Position numbers and translations under genes: made by a program
Part shown: piece after piece, positions 8,952 to 17,107 of the stretch
Layout of the letters: the number at the start of each line of letters is the position of its first letter
Position numbering within the stretch: position 1 is the stretch's first letter
Notes under the pieces: generated by a model
Seen by the model: the letters and a program-made list of their open reading frames with translations, nothing else
Told to the model about the DNA's origin: nothing
The model's database searches: none
Assembly: GCA_035507035.1 (NCBI GenBank)
Contig: DATJOJ010000003.1
Coordinates: forward strand, 62,001 to 126,000
Source: DATJOJ01 sp035507035
GTDB lineage: Bacteria; Acidobacteriota; Terriglobia; Terriglobales; Acidobacteriaceae
DNA: 64,000 nucleotides
Direction of reading: 5' to 3'

Positions 8952-10211
8952 ATGTCTGCGGAAGTGCGATCCCAGAAAACTCTGCTGCGGGTGTTGAAGT
9001 TGCTGGCGATGGTATGCCTTGCAACCGTGGTGGTGTTCGGCGCCTTGCATCTGGATTTTCAGCAGCCCTTTATCGGGTACGGCTTGGGAGGGGCATTCTT
9101 ACTTTTTCTGGCTGCACGACCCGGTGAAGGACTTACGATTACGGTCTGCGGGCTGGGAGTGCTGATCGCCGGGACAATTCTGAAAGCTCATTATGCCGGC
9201 ATCCCCGCGTTGTTGGTGCAGCTTATGGGATCGCTCGGGCTCGCATCCCTTCTTGTGCTGGCCGGCGCTGTCATTTGGAACGGGCGCGACGATGAACCGG
9301 CTGCGTACCGGGCATTATTGCCGGCATCCGTGCTGACTTTCCTCGTTCTCGGAGCGCAATATTCGCTCAACATGGCTTCCCTGCTCCACGCGAAAACTTA
9401 CGACCTATATGCCTATGCATTTGACGGGACACTAGGCTTTCAGCCCAGCTTTGAGTTGGGGCGTTTTCTGAAGCAGAATGCCTGGCTGTTTCCGTTTGTA
9501 AAAATAAGTTACGAAGGCATTGTGCTGGCGATGGCCGCCATCTACGCGGCATTCATGAACCGGCGGGAAAAACCGCTCTGGGAGCTCATCGAATTCCTGT
9601 TTGCACCGGCAATGATTGGCTATCTTTTCTTCAGCGTGTTTCCGGTGAGCGGGCCGCAATACGCGTTCGCTGTTGACTTTCCCAAAGCCTATCTCCCTTA
9701 TCACGTGCTGCATCGTCTGGCGCTCGAAAGCATTCCGGTGTTGCCGGCGTTTCCCCGCAATGGAGTGCCGTCGCTTCATCTGACGTGGGCGCTATTGATC
9801 TGGCTGAACACGCGCGGGCTGTCGCGATGGGCGCGTGCAGCGGCAGGGATACTGGTTCTAGCTACGATTCTTGACACGCTCGCCACTGGAGAACATTATC
9901 TTTTCGATCTGGCCGTGTCTCTGCCGTTCACCCTGTGGATGCAGGCCTGCATGGTTCGCACTGTAGGCTTCCGCAACAAGGAACGCTGGCTGCCCGCGAT
10001 AACGGGATGTGCGATGTTCCTCGCATGGCTCGCTATTGGAAGATTCGGCTTTCATTGGATGGTGGTAAGCCGGCTGGTTCCCTGGACCCTGATTGTTATG
10101 TCTTCCGCGATATCGCTGAGCTGGGCGGTCCGTTTGCCCGCGTTGATCCCGGAAATGTATGTTCCGCAACCTGCCAAGCTGCGCGCCGTGGCGGCTGCCG
10201 CGGCCCGATAG
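8952..10211 (+). CDS. PAP2-superfamily (Aur1/PAP2_3-like) integral membrane phosphatase/transferase
   Basis: A 419-residue polytopic protein with about ten hydrophobic segments. The C-terminal half carries the split PAP2-like catalytic signature: RNGVPSLHLTWALL (the PSxH histidine) and, about 40 residues later, GEHYLFDLAVSLPF (HYxxD). This arrangement fits the inositol-phosphotransferase/PAP2_3 subgroup acting on lipid phosphates at the outer face of the membrane. The N-terminal 170 residues form an additional hydrophobic domain. The substrate is not known. No clear ribosome site precedes the ATG. Confidence 0.8.
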   Translation: MSAEVRSQKTLLRVLKLLAMVCLATVVVFGALHLDFQQPFIGYGLGGAFLLFLAARPGEGLTITVCGLGVLIAGTILKAHYAGIPALLVQLMGSLGLASLLVLAGAVIWNGRDDEPAAYRALLPASVLTFLVLGAQYSLNMASLLHAKTYDLYAYAFDGTLGFQPSFELGRFLKQNAWLFPFVKISYEGIVLAMAAIYAAFMNRREKPLWELIEFLFAPAMIGYLFFSVFPVSGPQYAFAVDFPKAYLPYHVLHRLALESIPVLPAFPRNGVPSLHLTWALLIWLNTRGLSRWARAAAGILVLATILDTLATGEHYLFDLAVSLPFTLWMQACMVRTVGFRNKERWLPAITGCAMFLAWLAIGRFGFHWMVVSRLVPWTLIVMSSAISLSWAVRLPALIPEMYVPQPAKLRAVAAAAAR

Positions 10212-10291
10212 GTCGCATCCCCTCAACGAAAATTCAGTTTTCATTGGTTACACTTTCGCGGGATAATGGCCGACGCGTGACTGGAGGCGTT

Positions 10292-10897
10292 ATGACAAAG
10301 CGAATTCTGTTGGCAGGCGTGCTCGGCGGGATCGCGATGTTTTTGTGGTCGGGAATCGCTCACATGGCGACAAACTTGGGGACGGTGGGAATCAGTGAAA
10401 TTCCCAATGAACAAGGCGTGTTGAGCGCGATGCAGGCGCAACTGGGTAGCAACTCGGGACTTTATATCTATCCGAGCATGGGTGTCGGGCCGAATGCCAC
10501 CCGGGAGCAGCAACAAGCGGCTATGCGGCAATACGATCAGAAACTGGCGGCCAATCCGTCAGGGCTGCTGATTTACCATCCTCCGGGAATGAAAGGACTG
10601 ACCGGGACTCAACTGGGAACCGAATTTGTCACCGAATTGATCGAGGCGCTCTTTCTGGCGTTTCTGCTGGCGCAAACCAGTCTGCGAACCTTTGGGTCGA
10701 AACTGATATTTGTCATCGTGGCCGGAGTGATGGCGGTGATCACAACCAACATTCCTTACTGGAATTGGTATGGATTCCCAATGGCTTACACGGCGAATTA
10801 CATGATGACGCAGATTGTGGGATACATCATTGCAGGGATGGCAGCGATTGGAGTGCTGGGGAAGGGCTCGGCGTCGGGGATGCGGGCGGCGGCGTAA
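10292..10897 (+). CDS. Membrane protein of unknown function
   Basis: 201 residues with a membrane segment near the N-terminus (ILLAGVLGGIAMFLWSGIAH), a roughly 90-residue extracytoplasmic loop, and three closely packed hydrophobic segments in the last third. A GGAGG five bases upstream fixes ATG 10292; longer forms would overlap the PAP2 gene. The loop contains YHPPGMKGLTGTQLG and a Gln-rich stretch. No family recognised. Confidence 0.75.
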   Translation: MTKRILLAGVLGGIAMFLWSGIAHMATNLGTVGISEIPNEQGVLSAMQAQLGSNSGLYIYPSMGVGPNATREQQQAAMRQYDQKLAANPSGLLIYHPPGMKGLTGTQLGTEFVTELIEALFLAFLLAQTSLRTFGSKLIFVIVAGVMAVITTNIPYWNWYGFPMAYTANYMMTQIVGYIIAGMAAIGVLGKGSASGMRAAA

Positions 10898-10920
10898 TTT
10901 CGGCGCCAACAAATGGAAAA

Positions 10921-11065
10921 GGCTGTGACATTGGTTGTGCTCTAGCCCTCGATTCCTGCGAGGGAACCGTCAGCGTGGATGCACGCACCGTCACAGCCCT
11001 TGATGTGATTACCGCTTTCGCGGTTCCAAACCCCGCCTGCTCCTCGCAGAGCCTGGCGGTTTTTT
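10921..11065 (+). ncRNA. Candidate structured RNA ending in a Rho-independent terminator
   Basis: In the roughly 550-base gap between 10897 and 11450 lies a compact fold. A 9-bp closing stem (GGCTGTGAC 10921-10929 with GTCACAGCC 10990-10998) encloses two hairpins: CCCTCG/CGAGGG (10946-10964) and GCGTG-GATG-CACGC (10973-10986), i.e. a three-way junction. A direct repeat ACCGTCA flanks the second hairpin. Next come ACCGC-TTTC-GCGGT (11011-11024) and a GC-rich stem CCGCC/GGCGG followed by six T (11060-11065). It does not match tRNA, tmRNA, SRP or 6S RNA that I can recall. It could also be a 3' UTR of the upstream gene. The remainder of the gap, 11066-11412, shows nothing I can name. Confidence 0.45.
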
Positions 11066-11412
11066 CGGGTCTGGCAGCCCGGCAAGTTGCCTCGCCTGAC
11101 TCATCACTCAGCTTACTTCGGATTGGCTAATGTTATTTGAACCAACCCTTTCAGCCGTCGACGAAAAGCAAACTAAACACTCGCGCGGGAAATGTCAACG
11201 CCATTTTTCGGTGCAAACGCGATCTGCAAAATCAAAACTCTAATTACGCCGAAATGCTTGAGCAGTGGGCTGTTTGGCATACGTACAAAATTTCTCGACG
11301 CATTATGCACAGTGTTATTCACAACGGGCGACGAACTAGAAATTCGGGCGTTTCCTCTGACGCGAGATTTGAAGAACCAGTTTTCAGTTTCCGGTTGTCA
11401 GTTCCCAGTCAT

Positions 11413-11440
11413 TTGGCATCTCGGCACGGCCCGGTATACT
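11413..11440 (+). promoter_or_regulatory. Sigma-70-type promoter of the TetR gene
   Basis: TTGGCA (11413-11418), a 16-bp spacer and TATACT (11435-11440). The ATG lies nine bases after the -10, with no ribosome-binding site, so the transcript is probably leaderless. This also decides the start of the TetR gene. Confidence 0.6.
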
Positions 11441-11449
11441 CTTTCCACG

Positions 11450-12037
11450 ATGGCCCGCGAGACGGTTCTTGAACCTCGCCAGGAAATTCTGCGCACGGCG
11501 GCCCGGCTTTTCCAGCAAAAAGGGTACGACGCGACCTCGATGAACGACGTCGCTGGCGCACTCAAGCTGAGCAAAGGCGGTTTATATCATCATTTTCAGA
11601 GCAAAGACGAAATTCTGTTCGACCTGATGAATCAGGCGATGGATGTGACGCAGGAGCGTGTGATTGAACCGGTGCGGAAGATCGCCGATGCGGAAGAGCG
11701 GCTAAGGACGCTGATTCGGCTGCACGTAGAGGTGATTTTGAGTGTGCGCGACCGGGAAATCACGGTGCTGCTGCATGAGAACCATCCGCTGCCACCGTCG
11801 CTGCGCAAGCGGATCAACGCGCGAAAGAAAGACTACATGCATTTTGTGGAGAAGTTAGTGGGCGAGGTGCAGCAAGCCCGGCGATCGCAACGAACGGTGG
11901 GCGCCCGGGCAGCGGCGTTTGCGTTGTTGGGGATGATTAATTGGATTTATCAATGGTACAAGCCGGAGTATGCGCTGAATGCGGAGCAGATCGCGCGGCA
12001 GTTTACGGAAATCTTTTTCTCGGGCGCTTTCAGCTGA
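11450..12037 (+). CDS. TetR/AcrR-family transcriptional regulator
   Basis: 195 residues. The N-terminal helix-turn-helix is textbook: ILRTAARLFQQKGYDATSMN followed by DVAGALKLSKGGLYHHFQSK. The C-terminal ligand/dimer domain has the TetR_C pattern seen in regulators of fatty-acid and acyl-CoA genes, with the tail NWIYQWYKPEY. It converges with an enoyl-CoA-hydratase-family gene, leaving only 2 nt between stop codons. Control of acyl-CoA metabolism is plausible but inferred. A longer upstream frame would pass through the promoter and is rejected. Confidence 0.93.
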   Translation: MARETVLEPRQEILRTAARLFQQKGYDATSMNDVAGALKLSKGGLYHHFQSKDEILFDLMNQAMDVTQERVIEPVRKIADAEERLRTLIRLHVEVILSVRDREITVLLHENHPLPPSLRKRINARKKDYMHFVEKLVGEVQQARRSQRTVGARAAAFALLGMINWIYQWYKPEYALNAEQIARQFTEIFFSGAFS

Positions 12038-12039
12038 AA

Positions 12040-12834
12040 CTATTTGCCACGAAACTCCGGCTTGCGTTTTTCAAAAAAGGCCCGAATTCCCTCCTGATAA
12101 TCACTGCTGTCGTAGACCTCGCGGCGCAGCGACTGAATGCGCTCGTAGGACTCCGGATTGAGCGGGTGAGCGTTGGCAAGCACTCGGACTTCTTCTTTCA
12201 AAATGCGATGGACTAGTGGGGAAGTTTCGGTGATGCGCTTGGCCAAATCCATGGTGAAAGATTCGAGCTCCGGCAGAGGGACCACGTAGTTGATCACGCC
12301 GGAAGCGGCGAGGCGTTCGGCACCGATCGGTTGCGCGGTGAAAAGCATCTCTTTCACCAGATGCATGCCAGCAACTTTTAGAAAATTGAGCGTGCCAGAA
12401 AGGTTGTAAGGGATGCCAAGCCGCGCGGGAGTCAATGCGAATAAAGAGCCGTTGCCCGCGACCACGAGATCGCAAGCCATGACCAGTTCGCAGGCCCCAC
12501 CCCAGACTTGTCCTTCGACCATGGCGATGATGGGCGCGGGATGCTGCTCGATGGTTCGCACGGCGTGTCGGAGAGGGTCGTTGTAAGTGAGAGGATCGCG
12601 GCCGTTGGTGGGCAGCTCGCGGACATCGTGGCCGGCTGAGAATACTTTCACGTCCTTTGCGGCTCGCAGGATGACCACCTGCATTGTGTCGGCCGTCATG
12701 TGCTCGAGAGCAGCGCAGAGATCATCGATCAATTGCCGGCTCAAGGCATTGACCTTGCCGTGGTTGAGAGTGATGATGCCAATACCTTCCTGTTGGCTGA
12801 TAAGAATCGTTTCAAATGTCGGCTTCGTCGTCAT
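12040..12834 (-). CDS. scpB: Methylmalonyl-CoA decarboxylase (crotonase fold)
   Basis: A 264-residue crotonase-family enzyme matching E. coli YgfG/ScpB closely from memory: KVFSAGHDVRELP, GGRDPLTYNDPLR-like (here NGRDPLTYNDPLR), MVEGQVWGGACELVMACDLV (oxyanion hole), GIPYNLSGTLNF, and the ending VYDSSDYQEGIRAFFEKRKP. It would decarboxylate (R)-methylmalonyl-CoA to propionyl-CoA. ATG 12834 with GGAAAGG upstream gives the family length; the frame is open further upstream but that part has no homology. No mutase or CoA-transferase partner is nearby. Converges with the TetR gene. Confidence 0.9.
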   Translation of the reverse strand: MTTKPTFETILISQQEGIGIITLNHGKVNALSRQLIDDLCAALEHMTADTMQVVILRAAKDVKVFSAGHDVRELPTNGRDPLTYNDPLRHAVRTIEQHPAPIIAMVEGQVWGGACELVMACDLVVAGNGSLFALTPARLGIPYNLSGTLNFLKVAGMHLVKEMLFTAQPIGAERLAASGVINYVVPLPELESFTMDLAKRITETSPLVHRILKEEVRVLANAHPLNPESYERIQSLRREVYDSSDYQEGIRAFFEKRKPEFRGK

Positions 12835-13076
12835 GCGATCCCTTTCCGAATCTCCCACAGTACGTCGATTCAGCGCCCAGGCACAAGTGCGCTTGTCACA
12901 TCCGATCGCGGAAGTTACTCCGGTAATGTGTCGGATGATGCGGTGCCTAATTAATAATGAGCGTGCAACTCCCCGGCTGTCACAATTCATGACCTTACGA
13001 ACCTGACGGACCTCGTTCCGGAATGAGTGCGACGGGAGGGTTTTGCTCCACGTAGCAAAGCACCGCAGCAACAAAA

Positions 13077-15218
13077 ATGCGAAGCGCAGCCAAGACCGCG
13101 AGTGCCGGCGAGGAACAAAAGCTGGCAGAAACTTTGTCCTCGCTCTACAAGACCGTTCTGGAGCGAATCAGCGCGCATGCATCGCTTTTTGAAGTGCTCG
13201 AGTGTTTGTGTAAGTTCATGGAGAAGCACTTTCCGGAACTGACCTGCTCGGTATTGCTGCTGGAGGCGGATGGAGTAACGCTGCGGCACGGCGCGGCACC
13301 GAGTCTTCCCCCCGAATACAACACACGCGTAGACGGCATCCAAGCAGGACCGGCGGCGGGTTCGTGCGGGACCGCTGTCCATCGCCGGACGCAGGTCATT
13401 GTCCGGGACATTGCAACCGATCCCCTGTGGAGCAGCTTTGCCCAACTCGCCTTACCCTATGGACTGAAAGCATGCTGGTCAACTCCCATTACTTCGCGGG
13501 AAGAAAAGGTACTGGGAACTTTCGCGGTCTACTATCGCGAAACGCGCGACCCCGACCCTCGACACCTGCACCTGGTGCAATGCGCGACTCACCTTGCCGG
13601 GGTAGCGATTGAGCGGCACCAAGCGGACCAGCAACTGCGCGCCGCCGAAACCCGCTACCGTGCTCTGGTCGAGAACCTGCCCGCAATCACCTACATCGCG
13701 GAAGTCGGTGTCCTGGGCCGATGGCTCTATGTCAGCCCGCAAATCCAATCGATCCTGGGATTCTCGCCTGAGGAATGGTTGGCGGACGCGTCCAACTGGA
13801 TCAATCACGTTCACGCGGACGACCGCGAGCGCGCGCTGGAGGCGGAGACGCGTTTCTGGGAAATCGGAGGAATCTACCGCGCGGATTACCGCATGATCGC
13901 GCGGGACGGCAGAGTCATTTGGCTCCGCGATGATGCCGTGTATCTGAAAACTCCCGACGCGCAGAAGCCGGTCATGCAGGGAGTGTTGCACGATATTACG
14001 GACTACAAACAATTGGAAGATCAGCTGCGGCAATCGCAGAAGATGGAAGCGGTGGGACAGTTGGCGGGTGGCGTGGCGCACGATTTCAATAATCTGCTGA
14101 TGATTATCCAAGGCCGCACTGAGAGAATTATGGAACGTGCGCTTGAGGGCGATGCGACGCACAAGGATGCCCGTGAAATCAAAGAAGCATCGGAGCGCGC
14201 CACAGCTTTGACACGGCAGTTATTGGCCTTTAGCCGCAAGCAGGTGCTGCAGCCCAAGCTGTTGGATATGAACCAGGTGGTTGCCGAAGTTGGCAGGATG
14301 CTACAGCGTTTGATCGGGGAGAACATTGAGGTTGAGTTGCACACGGCGGCATCCTTGTGGCCTGTGAAAGTGGATCGCGTACAGATGGAGCAGGCAGTAC
14401 TGAACCTCGCCTTGAATGCGCGTGACGCCATGCCGAGCGGTGGCAAGCTGACGATTGCCACCCGCAATGTGGCGATGGATGAGGTTCAGGCAAAAGAACA
14501 GGGGTCGATTCGATCGGGAAACTATGTCGCGCTCGAAGTCCGCGATACGGGAACCGGGATGGATGCAGAGACCCAGGGACACATCTTCGAACCATTTTTC
14601 AGCACCAAGGAACTGGGAAAAGGGACGGGGTTGGGATTGGCCAGCGTTTATGGCCTGGTAAAACAGAGTGGCGGCTGCATCTCATTTCAGAGCAAGCTGG
14701 GGCACGGAACAACTTTTATCATCTACCTCCCCGAGAGCGCGGGAGAAATGCCGACAAAACCACAAGCGGCGCTTCCGACGGTGCGAACTCAGGGCAGCGA
14801 GACAATTCTGGTGGTCGAAGATGAAGATCAAATCCGCGACATGGTCTGCCAATATCTGCAGCAAAATGGATATAGTGTGTTGCACGCCCAGAACGGCAAG
14901 GATGCGCTAGAGATTGCCCAACGGTATCGAGGATCAATCCATTTATTGCTCACGGATGTCGTCATGCCAGAAATGAGCGGGCATGAACTGGCGCGGGACT
15001 TAAGACGGGTGCGCCCGCGATGCAAAATCTTGCTGACTTCGGGATATCCGGAACACGCCGCGGTCAGCGAGCGGGCATCCAATCAAAGCGCTGAAACGCT
15101 ACAGAAGCCTTATGCCCTCAATCAGTTAGCAAGGAAGATTCGAGAGCTGCTTGAAACCTCGGATGCTTTCACGGCTCAGAGTTCGAACAGCCCGAAACTG
15201 CAACAACCGAGCCAGTAG
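13077..15218 (+). CDS. Hybrid sensor histidine kinase (GAF-PAS-HisKA-HATPase-REC)
   Basis: 713 residues without membrane segments, so cytoplasmic. Domains: GAF (about 20-190, including GSCGTAVHRRTQVIVRDIAT), PAS/PAC (about 195-320, YRALVENLPAITYIAEVG), HisKA with phospho-His near 335 in GGVAHDFNNLLMIIQG, HATPase (N-box LNLALNARDAMP, G1 DTGTGMD, G2 GKGTGLGLASVYGL), and a C-terminal receiver with acceptor Asp near 627 in LLLTDVVMPEMSGHEL and the conserved Lys in LQKPYALNQLA. This hybrid form usually passes phosphate to a separate Hpt or regulator, and none lies nearby. A small TTTGCT/AGCAAA hairpin (13042-13059) sits just upstream. Confidence 0.95.
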   Translation: MRSAAKTASAGEEQKLAETLSSLYKTVLERISAHASLFEVLECLCKFMEKHFPELTCSVLLLEADGVTLRHGAAPSLPPEYNTRVDGIQAGPAAGSCGTAVHRRTQVIVRDIATDPLWSSFAQLALPYGLKACWSTPITSREEKVLGTFAVYYRETRDPDPRHLHLVQCATHLAGVAIERHQADQQLRAAETRYRALVENLPAITYIAEVGVLGRWLYVSPQIQSILGFSPEEWLADASNWINHVHADDRERALEAETRFWEIGGIYRADYRMIARDGRVIWLRDDAVYLKTPDAQKPVMQGVLHDITDYKQLEDQLRQSQKMEAVGQLAGGVAHDFNNLLMIIQGRTERIMERALEGDATHKDAREIKEASERATALTRQLLAFSRKQVLQPKLLDMNQVVAEVGRMLQRLIGENIEVELHTAASLWPVKVDRVQMEQAVLNLALNARDAMPSGGKLTIATRNVAMDEVQAKEQGSIRSGNYVALEVRDTGTGMDAETQGHIFEPFFSTKELGKGTGLGLASVYGLVKQSGGCISFQSKLGHGTTFIIYLPESAGEMPTKPQAALPTVRTQGSETILVVEDEDQIRDMVCQYLQQNGYSVLHAQNGKDALEIAQRYRGSIHLLLTDVVMPEMSGHELARDLRRVRPRCKILLTSGYPEHAAVSERASNQSAETLQKPYALNQLARKIRELLETSDAFTAQSSNSPKLQQPSQ

Positions 15219-15423
15219 TCACGCAACGGCTCCCTTTCCGCAGAAATAAGTGTCACTTCCATAGCTGACTTCCTCCGGAGCCGTCAGGCAGGCCTCGGTG
15301 ATCTGCCGCTACCGAGAGATTTCGCCTCTTAAGAATACGATGGCCGCCCGCGACCATGGCAAAAGTACGACGCACACAACATGGTGTGACCCGAGATCGA
15401 GATCGAGAGATGCGAAGTGAAAT

Positions 15424-15451
15424 CATGGGTCACGACCGGACGTGACCCATG
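15424..15451. promoter_or_regulatory. Palindromic operator candidate upstream of the ammonia-lyase gene
   Basis: An 11-bp perfect inverted repeat (CATGGGTCACG, 6-nt spacer, CGTGACCCATG) lies 55 bases before the lyase ATG. A further half-site TGTGACCC occurs near 15386. The geometry suits a dimeric regulator or a leader hairpin. Confidence 0.45.
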
Positions 15452-15506
15452 TCATACCGCCACGCGAGATGACAGGAATAGCGTAAAGAATGGACTGGAG
15501 TGTGAC

Positions 15507-17084
15507 ATGACTACTTTGTCTGAGGCAGTCGCATCAGCAGGATCCAGCGAAAAAGTTGAGGTTCCAATCGTGCTGGATGGGCATTCTCTGAGCATTGAGG
15601 AGGTCGTATCTGTGGCGCGCGGCCGGGACAAGATCGAACTCAGCACGGATGCCGTAACACGCATCAATCGCTGCCGCGATCTGTTGGAACGCAAAATTCA
15701 GGCGCGCGAGATCATGTACGGCGTGAACACCGGGATTGGCGAGCTTTCGGAGGTCATTCTGACTCCGGAACAGGTTGAAAAATATCAGAAGTATCTCCTC
15801 TATTCGCACGCCGCGGGATGCGGCGAACCCATGGCGGAAGAGAACGTCCGCGCGGCGATGCTGTCTCGACTAAACACGCATTGCTGGGGACATTCCGGCA
15901 TTCGGCTGGAAATTGTGCAGACCCAACTGGAAATGCTGAACCGCGGTGTAACGCCGGTCGTGTGCCAGAAAGGATCAGTCGGAGCCTGTGGCGATCTTTC
16001 CCCTATGGCACAGATGGCGATTACGCTAATGGGAGAGGGCCAAGTCTTTTACACGGGACGAAAACTGCCAGCCACGCAAGGCATGGCCGAGGCAGGCATT
16101 CCAACAATTGCGTTTCGCGAGCGCGATGGTCTGGCTGCGATTAACGGGTCGAATTTTATCTGTGGCATCGGCTGCCTGGAACTTTACGACGCAGAGCGGT
16201 GGTTGAAGACGCAGGAAGTGGCGCTGGCGATGACGCTTGAAGCGCTCAATGCCAACATGAATGCCTACGACCCTCGGATTCATGTGGTGCGCGGATATCC
16301 AGGAGCACAGGAGTGCGCAGAGAACGTTCGCAACTTGACGGAGGGTTCCGAATTGCTGAGGCGGCCCGGGAAAAAAGTGCAGGACGCATACTCCTTGCGG
16401 TCCAGCCCGCAAGTGATCGGAGCGGCCCGCGAAGCTTTTAAGTGGGCACGTTATATGTTGGAGATAGAGCTTAACCATGCTGCCGACAATCCAACGTTTT
16501 TTCCGGACGAAGAATTGGTGCTGACGGGGGCGAACTTCCAGGGTACACCGATGGCATTCTCGCTAGAAATGGTGGGGATGTCAGTGACTACGGTCGCTGC
16601 GCTCTCTGAGCGGAGGCTGAACCGGCTGATGAATCCTCATCTTTCGATGGGACTGCCGGCTTTTCTCACAAAGGGTGCGGGGATGTTCTCGGGCATGATG
16701 CTCTCGCAATATACCGCCGGGGCACTGGTTTGCGAGAACCGCGTGCTCTCCACGCCCGCAGCGACGGGGTCGATTCCGGCTGCCGCCGATCAGGAAGACT
16801 TTGTGTCGATGGGAATGACGACGGCGATCAAAACACGGCAAATTATCGAGAATGCGTGGTATGTGGTAGCAATTGAGCTGATGGCCGCTGCACAGGCTTT
16901 CGACATGCGCGCTCCTGTCAAGCCAGCTCCGGCCACTCAGGCCGTTTATGAAGCCATTCGCGGGCACGTGAAAAAGCTAGAGGAAGATCGCGTGCTGCAT
17001 GAGGACATCAATAATTTGGCCGTATTGGCGAAAGATGGAATATTTCTCCAAGCTGCGGAACAGGCCGCAGGAAAGTTAAATTAA
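15507..17084 (+). CDS. Histidine/aromatic ammonia-lyase family enzyme with an Ala-Cys-Gly MIO triad
   Basis: A 525-residue MIO-type lyase that eliminates ammonia from histidine or an aromatic amino acid. The catalytic Tyr loop is YGVNTGIGEL. The motif LLYSHAAGCGEP resembles histidine ammonia-lyase (the SH pair) more than PAL or TAL, and AADQEDFVSM corresponds to the QEDHVS glutamate region of HutH. The prosthetic group normally forms from Ala-Ser-Gly; here the codons read GSVGACGDLSP, i.e. Ala160-Cys161-Gly162. GGAG six bases before ATG 15507 fixes the start. No hutU, hutI or hutG is nearby, so a histidine-degradation role is uncertain. An aromatic lyase or aminomutase remains possible. Confidence 0.88.
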   Translation: MTTLSEAVASAGSSEKVEVPIVLDGHSLSIEEVVSVARGRDKIELSTDAVTRINRCRDLLERKIQAREIMYGVNTGIGELSEVILTPEQVEKYQKYLLYSHAAGCGEPMAEENVRAAMLSRLNTHCWGHSGIRLEIVQTQLEMLNRGVTPVVCQKGSVGACGDLSPMAQMAITLMGEGQVFYTGRKLPATQGMAEAGIPTIAFRERDGLAAINGSNFICGIGCLELYDAERWLKTQEVALAMTLEALNANMNAYDPRIHVVRGYPGAQECAENVRNLTEGSELLRRPGKKVQDAYSLRSSPQVIGAAREAFKWARYMLEIELNHAADNPTFFPDEELVLTGANFQGTPMAFSLEMVGMSVTTVAALSERRLNRLMNPHLSMGLPAFLTKGAGMFSGMMLSQYTAGALVCENRVLSTPAATGSIPAAADQEDFVSMGMTTAIKTRQIIENAWYVVAIELMAAAQAFDMRAPVKPAPATQAVYEAIRGHVKKLEEDRVLHEDINNLAVLAKDGIFLQAAEQAAGKLN

Positions 17085-17107
17085 AATGTGAGCCTTTACG
17101 GCCGTTT

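Noticed and set aside
10765..11472. Two plus-strand frames (about 121 and 111 residues) in the gap before the TetR gene
   Set aside because: No ribosome sites or family patterns; they cross the structured RNA element and the TetR promoter.
13479..14162. 227-residue minus-strand frame
   Set aside because: Shadow of the GAF-PAS histidine kinase.
15507..17084. Calling the lyase a phenylalanine or tyrosine ammonia-lyase
   Set aside because: The SH pair and QED region look more like HutH; substrate left open.
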